Source of the DNA: Hyphomicrobiales bacterium
GTDB lineage: Bacteria; Pseudomonadota; Alphaproteobacteria; Rhizobiales; Beijerinckiaceae
Assembly (NCBI GenBank): GCA_025351165.1
Contig: JANXWK010000037.1
Location: 1 to 39,422 of the forward strand
Reading direction: 5' to 3'
Length of the DNA stretch: 39,422 bases
The notes beneath the pieces were generated by a model. That model did no database searches and was not told where the DNA came from. It saw only the letters and a program-made list of their open reading frames with translations. The translations under genes and the position numbers were made by a program. Shown piece after piece: positions 28,900 through 37,121 of this stretch (its first letter is position 1; every line of letters begins with the position of its first letter).

Positions 28900-29364
28900 A
28901 TGGGCGGTTTATCATATGAGCGTTTTCCTGTAGCGCCTCTTCCATTAACTGGAAAAGAAACTGTTATTGTTGATACTGGCACTAATGGTGGCGCTTCAGG
29001 AACGCAAACAGCCAAAATAAGCTTGACTCAGTTAGCAACAAGCGGGGTTGGCGATTTATTTCCGACAGCATATGCATCAAGTATGGTTCTTGATTTATCA
29101 AAGAGTTCATATCAAAGCATTATTTTGAACGGCAATGCTAACTTGTCTTTCAGCAACCCATCTTCTGGTCAGGAGTTTTTCTTGCAAGTCAAGCAAGACG
29201 TAATAGGTTCACGTGTAATTACGTTTGATTCAAGTGTCACAATGCCGAGCGCTAGCGTACCTGTTTTGTCAACAGCTCCTAATGCTATTGATTTATTTAA
29301 ATTTGTTTATGACGCAAGTAATCAAAAGTATCGCTTAGTTTTATTCACAAAAGGAATGGCTTAA
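28900..29364 (+). CDS. Possible decoration/structural protein between the terminase genes
   Basis: A 154-residue beta-rich protein without membrane segments: TVIVDTGTNGGASGTQTAKI, SYQSIILNGNANLSFSNPS and GQEFFLQVKQDVIGSRVITF. The second half resembles the short beta modules of phage head-decoration and fibre proteins. It lies between the two terminase genes, a place where lambdoid phages normally have no structural gene. No name can be given. Confidence 0.55.
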   Translation: MGGLSYERFPVAPLPLTGKETVIVDTGTNGGASGTQTAKISLTQLATSGVGDLFPTAYASSMVLDLSKSSYQSIILNGNANLSFSNPSSGQEFFLQVKQDVIGSRVITFDSSVTMPSASVPVLSTAPNAIDLFKFVYDASNQKYRLVLFTKGMA

Positions 29365-29369
29365 AGCTA

Positions 29370-30917
29370 ATGGAAGTACTTGAGCGTTTACAAGGGCTCC
29401 TTTCTAATCTAACCCAAGAAGAATTTAAAAAGATAAATGAGCTTACGGCTAAAGAGCAGTCTCAGCCTTGGCTTCCCACTCCTAGTCAACAGTTAGAAGC
29501 CTATCTGTCTAACGCGGATATTCTTTTGTATGGTGGTGCGGCGGGGGGTGGTAAGACTGATCTCATTTGTGGATTAGCTCTTAATGAGCACGAAAGAACC
29601 GTTGTATTTCGCAGTAAATACAAAGATTTGAATGGTTTTTGGGATAGGCTTTGCGCTCTAACGCCTAATTATAAGCATATAAATTCTAGCACGAAAAGAT
29701 TAGTTACTTTAGACGGCAGGCTAATAGAGTGTGGTCACCTTGAGTTGCCAAATTCTGAACGGTCGTGGCAGGGTGTCCCTCATGACTTAATAGCTTTTGA
29801 CGAAGGCGCTCAATTAAGTGAATCCAAGGTTCATTTTGTAATGGGCTGGAATAGATCATCAACGGGTAAAAGGTGCAGAATCGTCATAGCTTCTAACCCC
29901 CCGATGGGCGGGGACGGAGCTTGGCTATTAAAATGGTTTGCTCCTTGGGTTGATCCTCTTTATCCAAACCCAGCAAATTCGGGCGAATTACGATGGGCAA
30001 TAATTTTAGGCTCGGCTGGTAATGTTGAAATAAAATGGGTGAAAGACTCCTCTATTATTGAGCTAGAAGGAAAAACTTACACGCCTAAATCATTTACTTT
30101 TATTCCAGCTAATCTGAATGATAATCCGCATTTAAGGGATACGGGGTATAGAGCAACGCTTCAAGCTATGCCCGAACCAATGAGATCACAGCTATTAAAT
30201 GGTGATTTTTTGGCGGCTGGCGAAGATGACGAATGGCAGGTCATCCCTTCGAAGTGGATAAAAGAAGCGCAAGGACGAGTAAACACAAGTCAGTCAAAAA
30301 TGGTTTCCATTGGTGTTGATATAGCGCAAGGAGGTGCTGATAAAACGTCACTGGTTGCTCTGTATCAAAACAATGTGTTTGACGATGTAAAAAGTATAGC
30401 TGGCTGTGAAACGCCAGATGGTGCAAGTGTTGCTAGTCTTGTTTTAAAAATGAGACGCGATAACGCCTCGGTTGCTTTAGATGCAACTGGTGGCTGGGGC
30501 GGTTCAACAAAAGATCACCTTAAAACGCATCATGGTATAGACGCTACTCCGATCGTATTTTCATCTAGTGCTGGAGGCTTAGACCCAGATATAAATATGG
30601 GATATTTAAATTTAAGAGCTAAAATGTATTGGCAATTTAGAAAGGCTCTTGATCCTGAAAGCTCGGAACAAATTACTTTGCCAAAAGGAGCTAGGATTTT
30701 AGCCCAATTATCAGCTTCACGCTGGTCTTCTAAAAACGGCAAAATTGCGATTGAGAGTAAAGAAGATATTAGAAGGCGCTTAGGCTCATCTCCAGATGAC
30801 GCGGATGCTATTGTTATGGCGTGGCACATAAGGCAACGCTCTTTGAGGCAAACATTAAATAATCAACAGAGGCCAGTTAATACTGGCTATGTTGGTAGTG
30901 GCGGCTGGATGTTATGA
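29370..30917 (+). CDS. terL: Large terminase subunit (packaging ATPase/nuclease)
   Basis: A 515-residue protein with all landmarks: Walker A GGAAGGGKTD (55-64), Walker B LIAFDE (140-145), coupling motif ASNPP (174-178), and an RNase H-like nuclease domain with GVDIAQGGAD (315-324), LDATGGWGG (370-378) and RLGSSPDDADAIVMAW (470-485) carrying the metal-binding acids. Length is close to that of P22 gp2 (about 500). It drives DNA into the procapsid and makes the headful cut. The stop overlaps the portal start by 4 bases (ATGA). Confidence 0.95.
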   Translation: MEVLERLQGLLSNLTQEEFKKINELTAKEQSQPWLPTPSQQLEAYLSNADILLYGGAAGGGKTDLICGLALNEHERTVVFRSKYKDLNGFWDRLCALTPNYKHINSSTKRLVTLDGRLIECGHLELPNSERSWQGVPHDLIAFDEGAQLSESKVHFVMGWNRSSTGKRCRIVIASNPPMGGDGAWLLKWFAPWVDPLYPNPANSGELRWAIILGSAGNVEIKWVKDSSIIELEGKTYTPKSFTFIPANLNDNPHLRDTGYRATLQAMPEPMRSQLLNGDFLAAGEDDEWQVIPSKWIKEAQGRVNTSQSKMVSIGVDIAQGGADKTSLVALYQNNVFDDVKSIAGCETPDGASVASLVLKMRRDNASVALDATGGWGGSTKDHLKTHHGIDATPIVFSSSAGGLDPDINMGYLNLRAKMYWQFRKALDPESSEQITLPKGARILAQLSASRWSSKNGKIAIESKEDIRRRLGSSPDDADAIVMAWHIRQRSLRQTLNNQQRPVNTGYVGSGGWML

Positions 30918-33058
30918 GCGATAAAAATAAATTAAAAGCAGATAGTTTTGATGCTATTCATAAGGAGGCTTTAAAAAGATGGAAAATTGCTGAGGATTAC
31001 GAAGCTTCTTTTAGAAGAATATCTGAGGATGATTTAAAGTTTGTTCATGGCGATAGTAATAATCATTATCAGTGGCCTACATTAATTACAAACGAAAGAG
31101 AGCTTTCTGGTCGTCCTTATTTGACAATCAATAAAACTAAACAACATTGCAATCTTATCATAAATGATTGCAAGCAAAATAAAGTCTCAATTAGAATTCA
31201 TCCAACTGGCGATAAATCAACAAAAGAAGCTGCCGATACGTTTGAGTCTTTAATTAGACATATAGAATATGAGTCTAATGCGGCATCCGCTTATGACAAG
31301 GCGATCGAAGATCAAGTTTATATTGGGTTGGGAATTGTAAAAATTGAAACTGATTACATTGACTCTGACAGTTTTGACCAAGATATTTTTATAAAGCGTT
31401 GTCCTAATCCATACGCATTTTACTTTGATCCTAATTCAAAATTAGCCGATAAATCGGACATGGCGTTTGCTTTTGAATTTGAAAATATAACAAAAGAAAA
31501 ATTTGATAGAGATTACCCAGATTTTAAAAACGACTATGCAAGCGATAACTTTGACAGCAATAAAGATGACTGGTCAAATAAAGATACTATTAGAATAGCA
31601 AATTATTGGCGCAAGATAGTTGAAAAGGACACACTTATTGTATTTGATGATGAGCTTGGGCAGCAAATTATCATTAAACAATCAGATTTAGATGACCTTC
31701 AAAAAGAATACGTCAAATCATTACCAAAAGAAGCCATAAAAAAAAGAGAAATAAAGCAAGAAAAGGTTGAGTGGTATAAAATAAACGGCAATAGAATCAT
31801 TGAAAATGGTCATTGGGCTGGAAAATATATTCCAATAATTCCGTTTATAGGCGAAGAAGTTGTAATAAATGGTAAAATGGACAGAAAGGGACACGTTAGA
31901 TCATTAAAAGACCCGCAGCGCCAATATAATTATTACACGTCATCAGCAGTTGAAGCTGTAGCTTTACAAACTAAAACGCCATACATTGGTCAAGCTGATG
32001 CGTTCGAGGGGCGCAATGAGTGGTCAAACGCTAACACCGAAAATCGAGCATATTTAGCTTACAATGGGCGTGATATAAATGGCAATCAAATACCGAGACC
32101 CGAACGCTTAGCACCTGCCGTTATGCCTGAGGCTTTCTTAAAAGGCTTAAGCATATCACAACAAGAAATGATGATGGTTTCTGGGCAGTATCAAGCTCAA
32201 ATGGGAGAGCAAGAGAATGCAAAGTCAGGTCGTGCTATTCAAGAAAGACAACGTCAAGGTGACCGAGCAAATTATCATTTCATTGACAATCAAGCCACGG
32301 CTATTCGTCAAGTCGGGCGCATCATATTAGACTTAGTTCCTAATATTTACGATACAGCAAGAGTAAAAACAATATTAGCTGAAAATGGCACACAGACAAA
32401 AATAAACATTGACCCAAATGCACTTCAAGCAAGCAATAAAATAAAAGATGACATCAATGAAAAAATTGTTGAAACTATATTCAACCCAAAAATTGGAAAA
32501 TACCTAATTCAATCCGATGTAGGGCCTGCCTTTGCAACAAAAAGAGAAGATGCTGCAAACGCTATTACGCAAATAGTGCAATCAAGTCCTAGCCTGCTTC
32601 CTGTTATTGGTGATCTACTATTTAAGTCTTTGGACTTTCCAAATTCAGATGATATTGCAGAGCGCTTGTACAATATGATACCTCCGCAGGCTCTTAAAAA
32701 AGCCCCGCCTCCTGAACTACAGCAAGCCCAACAACAGCTTCAGCATATGCAGCAAGTTATTCAGCAACTTAATCAGGCTCTAAAAGAAAAAGACATACAG
32801 ATAAAAGATAGGGCACTACAAAATCAGACAAATATGTACAGGGCGGAGACTGAAAGAGCTAGGGCTTTATCAAACATGCCGCCTGAAGTTCCTCTTGAGC
32901 AAATACAGCCAGCATTACAAAAAGCACAACAAGATTTGTTAAGTTCTACGTTAAACGATGCACAAAAGATAAATGCTGACTGGATAGCTACTTCACATGT
33001 GCAAAAACAAAATGAACAGCAATTCGCAAATCAACAAAATTCACAACAAGAGTTTTAA
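30914..33058 (+). CDS. P22-like portal protein
   Basis: A 714-residue protein, near the 725 of P22 gp1. Typical parts: FVHGDSNNHYQWP and LTINKTKQHCNLIINDCKQNK near the N terminus, DQVYIGLGIVKIETDY, NPYAFYFDPNSKLADKSDMA, SLKDPQRQYNYYTSSAVEAV, and SGRAIQERQRQGDRANYHFIDN, the last being a strong mark of this portal family. The C-terminal part (about 590-714) is Gln-rich helix, like the long barrel of P22 portal. It makes the dodecameric ring through which DNA enters and leaves. Confidence 0.93.
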   Translation: MSDKNKLKADSFDAIHKEALKRWKIAEDYEASFRRISEDDLKFVHGDSNNHYQWPTLITNERELSGRPYLTINKTKQHCNLIINDCKQNKVSIRIHPTGDKSTKEAADTFESLIRHIEYESNAASAYDKAIEDQVYIGLGIVKIETDYIDSDSFDQDIFIKRCPNPYAFYFDPNSKLADKSDMAFAFEFENITKEKFDRDYPDFKNDYASDNFDSNKDDWSNKDTIRIANYWRKIVEKDTLIVFDDELGQQIIIKQSDLDDLQKEYVKSLPKEAIKKREIKQEKVEWYKINGNRIIENGHWAGKYIPIIPFIGEEVVINGKMDRKGHVRSLKDPQRQYNYYTSSAVEAVALQTKTPYIGQADAFEGRNEWSNANTENRAYLAYNGRDINGNQIPRPERLAPAVMPEAFLKGLSISQQEMMMVSGQYQAQMGEQENAKSGRAIQERQRQGDRANYHFIDNQATAIRQVGRIILDLVPNIYDTARVKTILAENGTQTKINIDPNALQASNKIKDDINEKIVETIFNPKIGKYLIQSDVGPAFATKREDAANAITQIVQSSPSLLPVIGDLLFKSLDFPNSDDIAERLYNMIPPQALKKAPPPELQQAQQQLQHMQQVIQQLNQALKEKDIQIKDRALQNQTNMYRAETERARALSNMPPEVPLEQIQPALQKAQQDLLSSTLNDAQKINADWIATSHVQKQNEQQFANQQNSQQEF

Positions 33059-33063
33059 TAAGC

Positions 33064-33393
33064 ATGCAAAAAACAGCATTTGAAGTACCTTTTCTTATTC
33101 GACAAGTTGCAGTAGAACTTGCTGCTGCTTTTTACAACAATGAGGACATTCTGACAGATAAAGAAAATGGCTATTATCAAAGATCAGATCGCTTTAGGGC
33201 GGTAAATAAAAATGAGCGTCTTTATATTTGTAAGGCATGGCCTGATTTTGTGCCTGAATCACGAAAGAGATTAGCAGCCATGCTTAACGATAAGGGACGT
33301 TCAGAGGAGCAAAAAAAACTTATTTACGAAGCTTTGCTTGAAGATCAGGAATTTCAAGAAGATAAATATAAGAGTTCTTTAATTATTCATTAG
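33064..33393 (+). CDS. Hypothetical head-region protein
   Basis: A 109-residue helical protein (VPFLIRQVAVELAAAFYNNE, VNKNERLYICKAWPDFVPES, MLNDKGRSEEQKKLIYEALL). It starts 5 bases after the portal stop. Not known to me. Its location between portal and scaffold suggests a morphogenesis role. Confidence 0.65.
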   Translation: MQKTAFEVPFLIRQVAVELAAAFYNNEDILTDKENGYYQRSDRFRAVNKNERLYICKAWPDFVPESRKRLAAMLNDKGRSEEQKKLIYEALLEDQEFQEDKYKSSLIIH

Positions 33394-33402
33394 GAATTTA
33401 TC

Positions 33403-33624
33403 ATGCCAGTAATAACAGTTAAAGCACCAGTTAAGCAGCTAACTCCTAAAGCTAAACTAAAAGACAAAGATGACTGCCATTCAGTTAGTTTTGATGACAA
33501 ATACAAAGCTAAAATGGCTTTAGATACGATTAAAAGAGCGGAAGAATACAAGAGCGACCCCAAACTCATGAAAGCGGTTCAAAAAGAAAAACAAGCACAA
33601 ATCAAAGCTTTGAATAAGGTCTAG
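33403..33624 (+). CDS. Small basic hypothetical protein
   Basis: A 73-residue Lys-rich protein (16 or more Lys), with VKAPVKQLTPKAKLKDKDDC at the start and KAVQKEKQAQIKALNKV at the end, mostly helical. TAGGAA stands 7 bases before ATG. Function unknown. Confidence 0.6.
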   Translation: MPVITVKAPVKQLTPKAKLKDKDDCHSVSFDDKYKAKMALDTIKRAEEYKSDPKLMKAVQKEKQAQIKALNKV

Positions 33625-33638
33625 GTGGGAGTATCTTC

Positions 33639-33857
33639 ATGTCAGAAGATAAAATCGTAAAAAATGTTGAAAGCGAAAAAACCCACAACATGCCGTTTCA
33701 TCTTAGCTCAGCTCAGCCATTAATAGATACTAATGCGCATATCAATACAAATGCTCAAGTATTTGAGTTAGATCAAGAAGCTGAAACGCTAAGGTTGGAT
33801 CAGGATAAAAAATTTCGATCTGGTTTTGAGCAATTCATGAAAACTTTAAAGGAATAA
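33639..33857 (+). CDS. Small acidic hypothetical protein
   Basis: A 72-residue protein, polar, with a helical C terminus (ETLRLDQDKKFRSGFEQFMK). GGTGGGAG lies before the start. It is next to the scaffold gene with 3-base spacing, so it may be a scaffold or coat assembly helper; this is only position. Confidence 0.55.
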   Translation: MSEDKIVKNVESEKTHNMPFHLSSAQPLIDTNAHINTNAQVFELDQEAETLRLDQDKKFRSGFEQFMKTLKE

Positions 33858-33860
33858 TCT

Positions 33861-34673
33861 ATGTCTGATAATGAAAATCCTATAGCGGAAACAGTACAAG
33901 AAACTGAAAGTGCTCAAGACGCTATTTCTCAAGAAAATGATAATCATGAACAGATTATTGACAGTCATGGCGGGCAAAAATTAGATCAAAAAGAAGCTGT
34001 AGAGCAGGACACAACTGCAAAAAAAGAGTTGAGTGCTGGAGAAAAAGAACAAAAAGCGGCAAGCCGACTAGCTTTTGAAAACAGACAACAAGAGCGTAAG
34101 TTAAAAGAGAACGAAGAAAAAATTAGAGAACTCGAAAGTAAAACTCAATCTAGTCAAACACAAGGTGCATTTAGTACAAATAGCGATAATTTTTACAGTA
34201 CAGACGAAAATTTTCAACGCGCCGTAGAGCAAGTTGCGAGAGAGAAAATAGCAAGACAATCTTTTGATAATCAATGTAATGCGACTTTTGAAACAGGACA
34301 AAAAAACTTTAGCAATTTTAATGACAGCCTTAATAATTTAGCTAAAGCTGGTTTTATAGGTCAAGAAAATCAAGCGACATACAATAATATTCAAGCTGTG
34401 TTAGCGACAGATAATCCTGAAAAAGTTCTGCATGAATTAGGACAAAATTTGAACGAACTTGATCGCATTCAAAGCCTGCCACCTTACAAACAAGTAATTG
34501 AACTACAAAAAATAGCTTCAAGACAAGATGAAACGCCAAAGCGTGCAATTTCATCAACACCAGCACCAGCGCCCGCATTGTCAGGATCAGCTTTAAATAA
34601 TAATACTGATCCTATTGACAGCGATAGCGATGACGACTGGTTCAAAAAAAGAAAAACTCAAAAGGGCTGGTAA
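33861..34673 (+). CDS. Scaffolding protein (P22 gp8 position)
   Basis: A 270-residue, highly charged, Gln/Glu/Lys-rich protein without catalytic motif. It has an acidic N terminus (1-50), a coiled-coil-like helix (about 60-95, EKEQKAASRLAFENRQQERK, LKENEEKIRELESK), a helical middle and a basic C-terminal end (DDDWFKKRKTQKGW). In P22 the basic C-terminal helix-turn-helix of gp8 binds coat. Size and place just before the coat gene fit a scaffold that guides procapsid assembly and then exits. Confidence 0.72.
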   Translation: MSDNENPIAETVQETESAQDAISQENDNHEQIIDSHGGQKLDQKEAVEQDTTAKKELSAGEKEQKAASRLAFENRQQERKLKENEEKIRELESKTQSSQTQGAFSTNSDNFYSTDENFQRAVEQVAREKIARQSFDNQCNATFETGQKNFSNFNDSLNNLAKAGFIGQENQATYNNIQAVLATDNPEKVLHELGQNLNELDRIQSLPPYKQVIELQKIASRQDETPKRAISSTPAPAPALSGSALNNNTDPIDSDSDDDWFKKRKTQKGW

Positions 34674-34897
34674 AGCCAAATAAACTTAACTTGTGTAGTA
34701 AATACGCCCTTCCAGAAGGATAACTGAGAAATAGCTGCCCAAAGCAAGGACTACAGCAACTTGCAGCCAAGTAAAGGCTCAAAATTTACCCACCAGCACG
34801 GATACCTGAGAGACGCTAGATATATTTCTTTCAACAAGCAAGGAAACCCTTCAGCCAATTTTGGCTTTATTTTTTCATACTCTTAAGGATTCATGAA
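34674..34897 (+). other. Structured-looking leader between scaffold and coat genes
   Basis: A 224-base gap without an ORF, the longest in the head operon. It holds hairpin CCTTC CA GAAGG (34708-34719), and two mutually exclusive hairpins sharing CTTG: GCAAG (34744-34748) with CTTGC (34760-34764), or ACTTG (34759-34763) with CAAGT (34768-34772). AAGCAAGGA occurs twice (34742, 34836). It ends in a terminator-like hairpin and the coat ribosome binding site. It matches no riboswitch that I know. Confidence 0.5.
34853..34876 (+). terminator. Terminator-like hairpin in front of the coat gene
   Basis: AGCCAA TT TTGGCT (34853-34866) followed by TTATTTTTTC. It is 22 bases before the coat start, with AAGGA after it. 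It may end or attenuate upstream transcripts, or protect the 5' end of a processed coat mRNA. Confidence 0.5.
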
Positions 34898-36163
34898 ATG
34901 CCTAATACTTTACTCACTCATCAAGCCATCACAAGAGAAGCCGTGATGATGCCTAAAAACTCCAATATGATCTTGAGAAACGTAGACACACAATATGACC
35001 CAGAATTCGGTAAGGCTGGTGGAAAAGTTGGCGATAGTTTACGTCTTCGCAAACCTCTCGAGTACATAGTTACAGATCAGGCAACTTTTCAAGGGCAAGA
35101 CACTAACGAAAAAAGTATATCTCTTGTCATGTCAAAACGTGCTGTCGTGGGCATTAGTTTTTCGTCTCAAGACAAGCTTCTCTCTCTTGATGATTATTCT
35201 GATCGCGTTCTAAATCCTGCTATGAACTCTTTAGCTGGTGATATTGCTAAAAATATTATGAATGTTTTTAGAACTGGTGCGCCTACTGGAGTGTCTTCAA
35301 GCACTGGTGGCGTAAGTAATATTGTTTATCAGGGGTCGAGCGGTATTAATAGTGGAGGGGCAATATCACCACTAACAAAAGAAGCTATTCTTTATGCTGA
35401 AGCTACAATGTCAGAAAACTCTTGCCGAGACAACGACGGCAAACGGGCGGTATTAGACCCAATGACAAATGCTAATCTGGTGGGAAACTTAGCAGGTTTA
35501 TTTAACTCATCGTCAAGAATTAGCAAGCAATATGAAACTGGGCAAATGAAAGAGGCTCTCGGTTTTGATATGTTTAGAGATCAAACAGTTTCTAAACATA
35601 CAGTTGGCTCATTCACATCGTCTAATGTTAACGGATCAAGCCAATCCGGAAGCTCAATTTCTGTCTCACCTATTACTGGAACGCTAAATGTAGGTGATAT
35701 TATTACATTTCAAGGCGTATTTAATGTAAACCCTATCACAAAAGACACAACTGGTAGGTTAAAAACATTTGTTGTTGTACTTCCAGTTAGTTCTGGTGCA
35801 ACATCAATTAATATTTATCCAGCAATTATACCTCCAACAGCAAATGGAGATCGGGTTCAATATCAAAACGTTACATCCGCACCTATTAATAATGCTTCTG
35901 TGGCTTTAGCCGTTCCAGCAAATTCATCTTTTAGGCGTAACATTGCATTCGTGCCAAAAGCAGTAACTATGGTTACAGGCGATCTTCCGTTGATGGAAGG
36001 TCTAGGTGTAAAAGGAGCGCGATCCGTTTACGATAATATTAGTCTTCGCATTATGGATCAGTACGATATTACGACAGATCAACAAAAGACCAGAATGGAA
36101 TGCTTATATGGTGCTTTGCTAGTTTATCCAGAGTGGTGCTGTATTTTGGCGGACGCAATTTAA
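34898..36163 (+). CDS. Major coat protein, P22 gene 5 family
   Basis: A 421-residue protein (P22 coat: 430) with the family features MPNTLLTHQAITREAVMMPK at the start, DTQYDPEFGKAGGKVGDSLR, and SLDDYSDRVLNPAMNSLAGD. The middle (about 225-345) includes an Ig-like/telokin-type insertion domain region (ITGTLNVGDIITFQGVFNVN), as in P22 coat, and the end has MVTGDLPLMEGLGVKGAR and YGALLVYPEWCCILAD. It forms the HK97-fold shell. AAGGA lies 5 bases before ATG. Confidence 0.93.
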   Translation: MPNTLLTHQAITREAVMMPKNSNMILRNVDTQYDPEFGKAGGKVGDSLRLRKPLEYIVTDQATFQGQDTNEKSISLVMSKRAVVGISFSSQDKLLSLDDYSDRVLNPAMNSLAGDIAKNIMNVFRTGAPTGVSSSTGGVSNIVYQGSSGINSGGAISPLTKEAILYAEATMSENSCRDNDGKRAVLDPMTNANLVGNLAGLFNSSSRISKQYETGQMKEALGFDMFRDQTVSKHTVGSFTSSNVNGSSQSGSSISVSPITGTLNVGDIITFQGVFNVNPITKDTTGRLKTFVVVLPVSSGATSINIYPAIIPPTANGDRVQYQNVTSAPINNASVALAVPANSSFRRNIAFVPKAVTMVTGDLPLMEGLGVKGARSVYDNISLRIMDQYDITTDQQKTRMECLYGALLVYPEWCCILADAI

Positions 36164-36188
36164 AATTTACTAGGAAAGTGCAATAAAA

Positions 36189-36401
36189 ATGTCTGATTTT
36201 GAACCATATGAATTTAAAGAATATCCAAAGTGGGTTGAAACCGCAAAAGGTGAATCTGTAATTGTGAATGACAAAGAAGAGGAAGCGGCTTTGTTGATTA
36301 AGAAACGAGGCCGTAAGCCAAATTCTGAAAGAAACTCTGATTTTGTAGATGATAATTCTACTGAAGATGCAGAGGCTTTAACGCAAGAAGTAAAAGCTTA
36401 A
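36189..36401 (+). CDS. Small head-region protein with an AT-hook-like motif
   Basis: A 70-residue acidic protein: MSDFEPYEFKEYPKWVETAK start and a short basic KKRGRKP (38-44), which looks like an AT-hook. Small proteins with the EYPKW start and a DKEEEAAL segment are common after coat genes of podoviruses. Function unproven. Confidence 0.65.
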   Translation: MSDFEPYEFKEYPKWVETAKGESVIVNDKEEEAALLIKKRGRKPNSERNSDFVDDNSTEDAEALTQEVKA

Positions 36402-36404
36402 ACG

Positions 36405-37121
36405 ATGCAAACAACGCCAAGTTCTCTCATTACATCAGCTTTGAAAAAATGTGGAATACTTGGCGTTGGCCAAACAGCTTTGCCTGAAGACTTAAATGAT
36501 GCATTTAACGACCTCAAGGGAATGCTGGCTCAGTGGAGCGAGCGTAGCTTAATTGTCTATCACTTAGTTGATTACAATATTCAATGCTCAGGCAATCAAT
36601 CTTATAAGATAGGATTAACTGGTAATATCATTGTGCCAGAGCGTCCGTCAAAAATAGAAGCTGCCTTATTGCGGAGTAATTTGAGCGCTTCTATTGATTA
36701 TCCTTTGAAAATAATATCAGCCCAACAGGATTACAATAATATTGCATATAAAAACACAGTCGGTGTTTCGCAGTATTTATATTACGACGCTGCTTACCCG
36801 AATGGAGTTATTTATCTTTATCCCGTCCCATCCAGTCAGTATGAGTTGCATATTTTTGTTAAAGACGAGCTTGGTAAAAATTTAGATTTAACAACACCAA
36901 TTAATTTGCCAGAAGAATATTATGAGGCCATTTTATACAACCTTTGTGTAAGAATAGCATCTGGCTACCAAATAACATTATTGCCTTCTATTCTTCTGTT
37001 AGCCTCAACTTCATTAAACACAATAAAAACATCAAATCTACAAATCCCATTATTGCAAATGCCAAATTCATTAATTTCAAGGCGTGGCAATTTACAGACT
37101 TTTTATTCTGGTGATCTATGA
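36405..37121 (+). CDS. Tail accessory factor, P22 gp4-like
   Basis: A 238-residue protein of the P22 gp4 family (P22 gp4 is 166 residues): SLITSALKKCGILGVGQTAL, LNDAFNDLKGMLAQWSERSL, the central beta part (SYKIGLTGNIIVPERPSKIE), YPNGVIYLYPVPSSQYELHI and LPEEYYEAILYNLCVRIASG. It binds under the portal ring and starts tail assembly. It stops 4 bases into the gp10-like gene. Confidence 0.88.
   Translation: MQTTPSSLITSALKKCGILGVGQTALPEDLNDAFNDLKGMLAQWSERSLIVYHLVDYNIQCSGNQSYKIGLTGNIIVPERPSKIEAALLRSNLSASIDYPLKIISAQQDYNNIAYKNTVGVSQYLYYDAAYPNGVIYLYPVPSSQYELHIFVKDELGKNLDLTTPINLPEEYYEAILYNLCVRIASGYQITLLPSILLLASTSLNTIKTSNLQIPLLQMPNSLISRRGNLQTFYSGDL

Noticed and set aside
34674-34897. A known riboswitch (TPP, glutamine, glycine types) before the coat gene
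   Set aside because: A few short words such as CTGAGA and GGATA occur, but the conserved cores and their order do not match.
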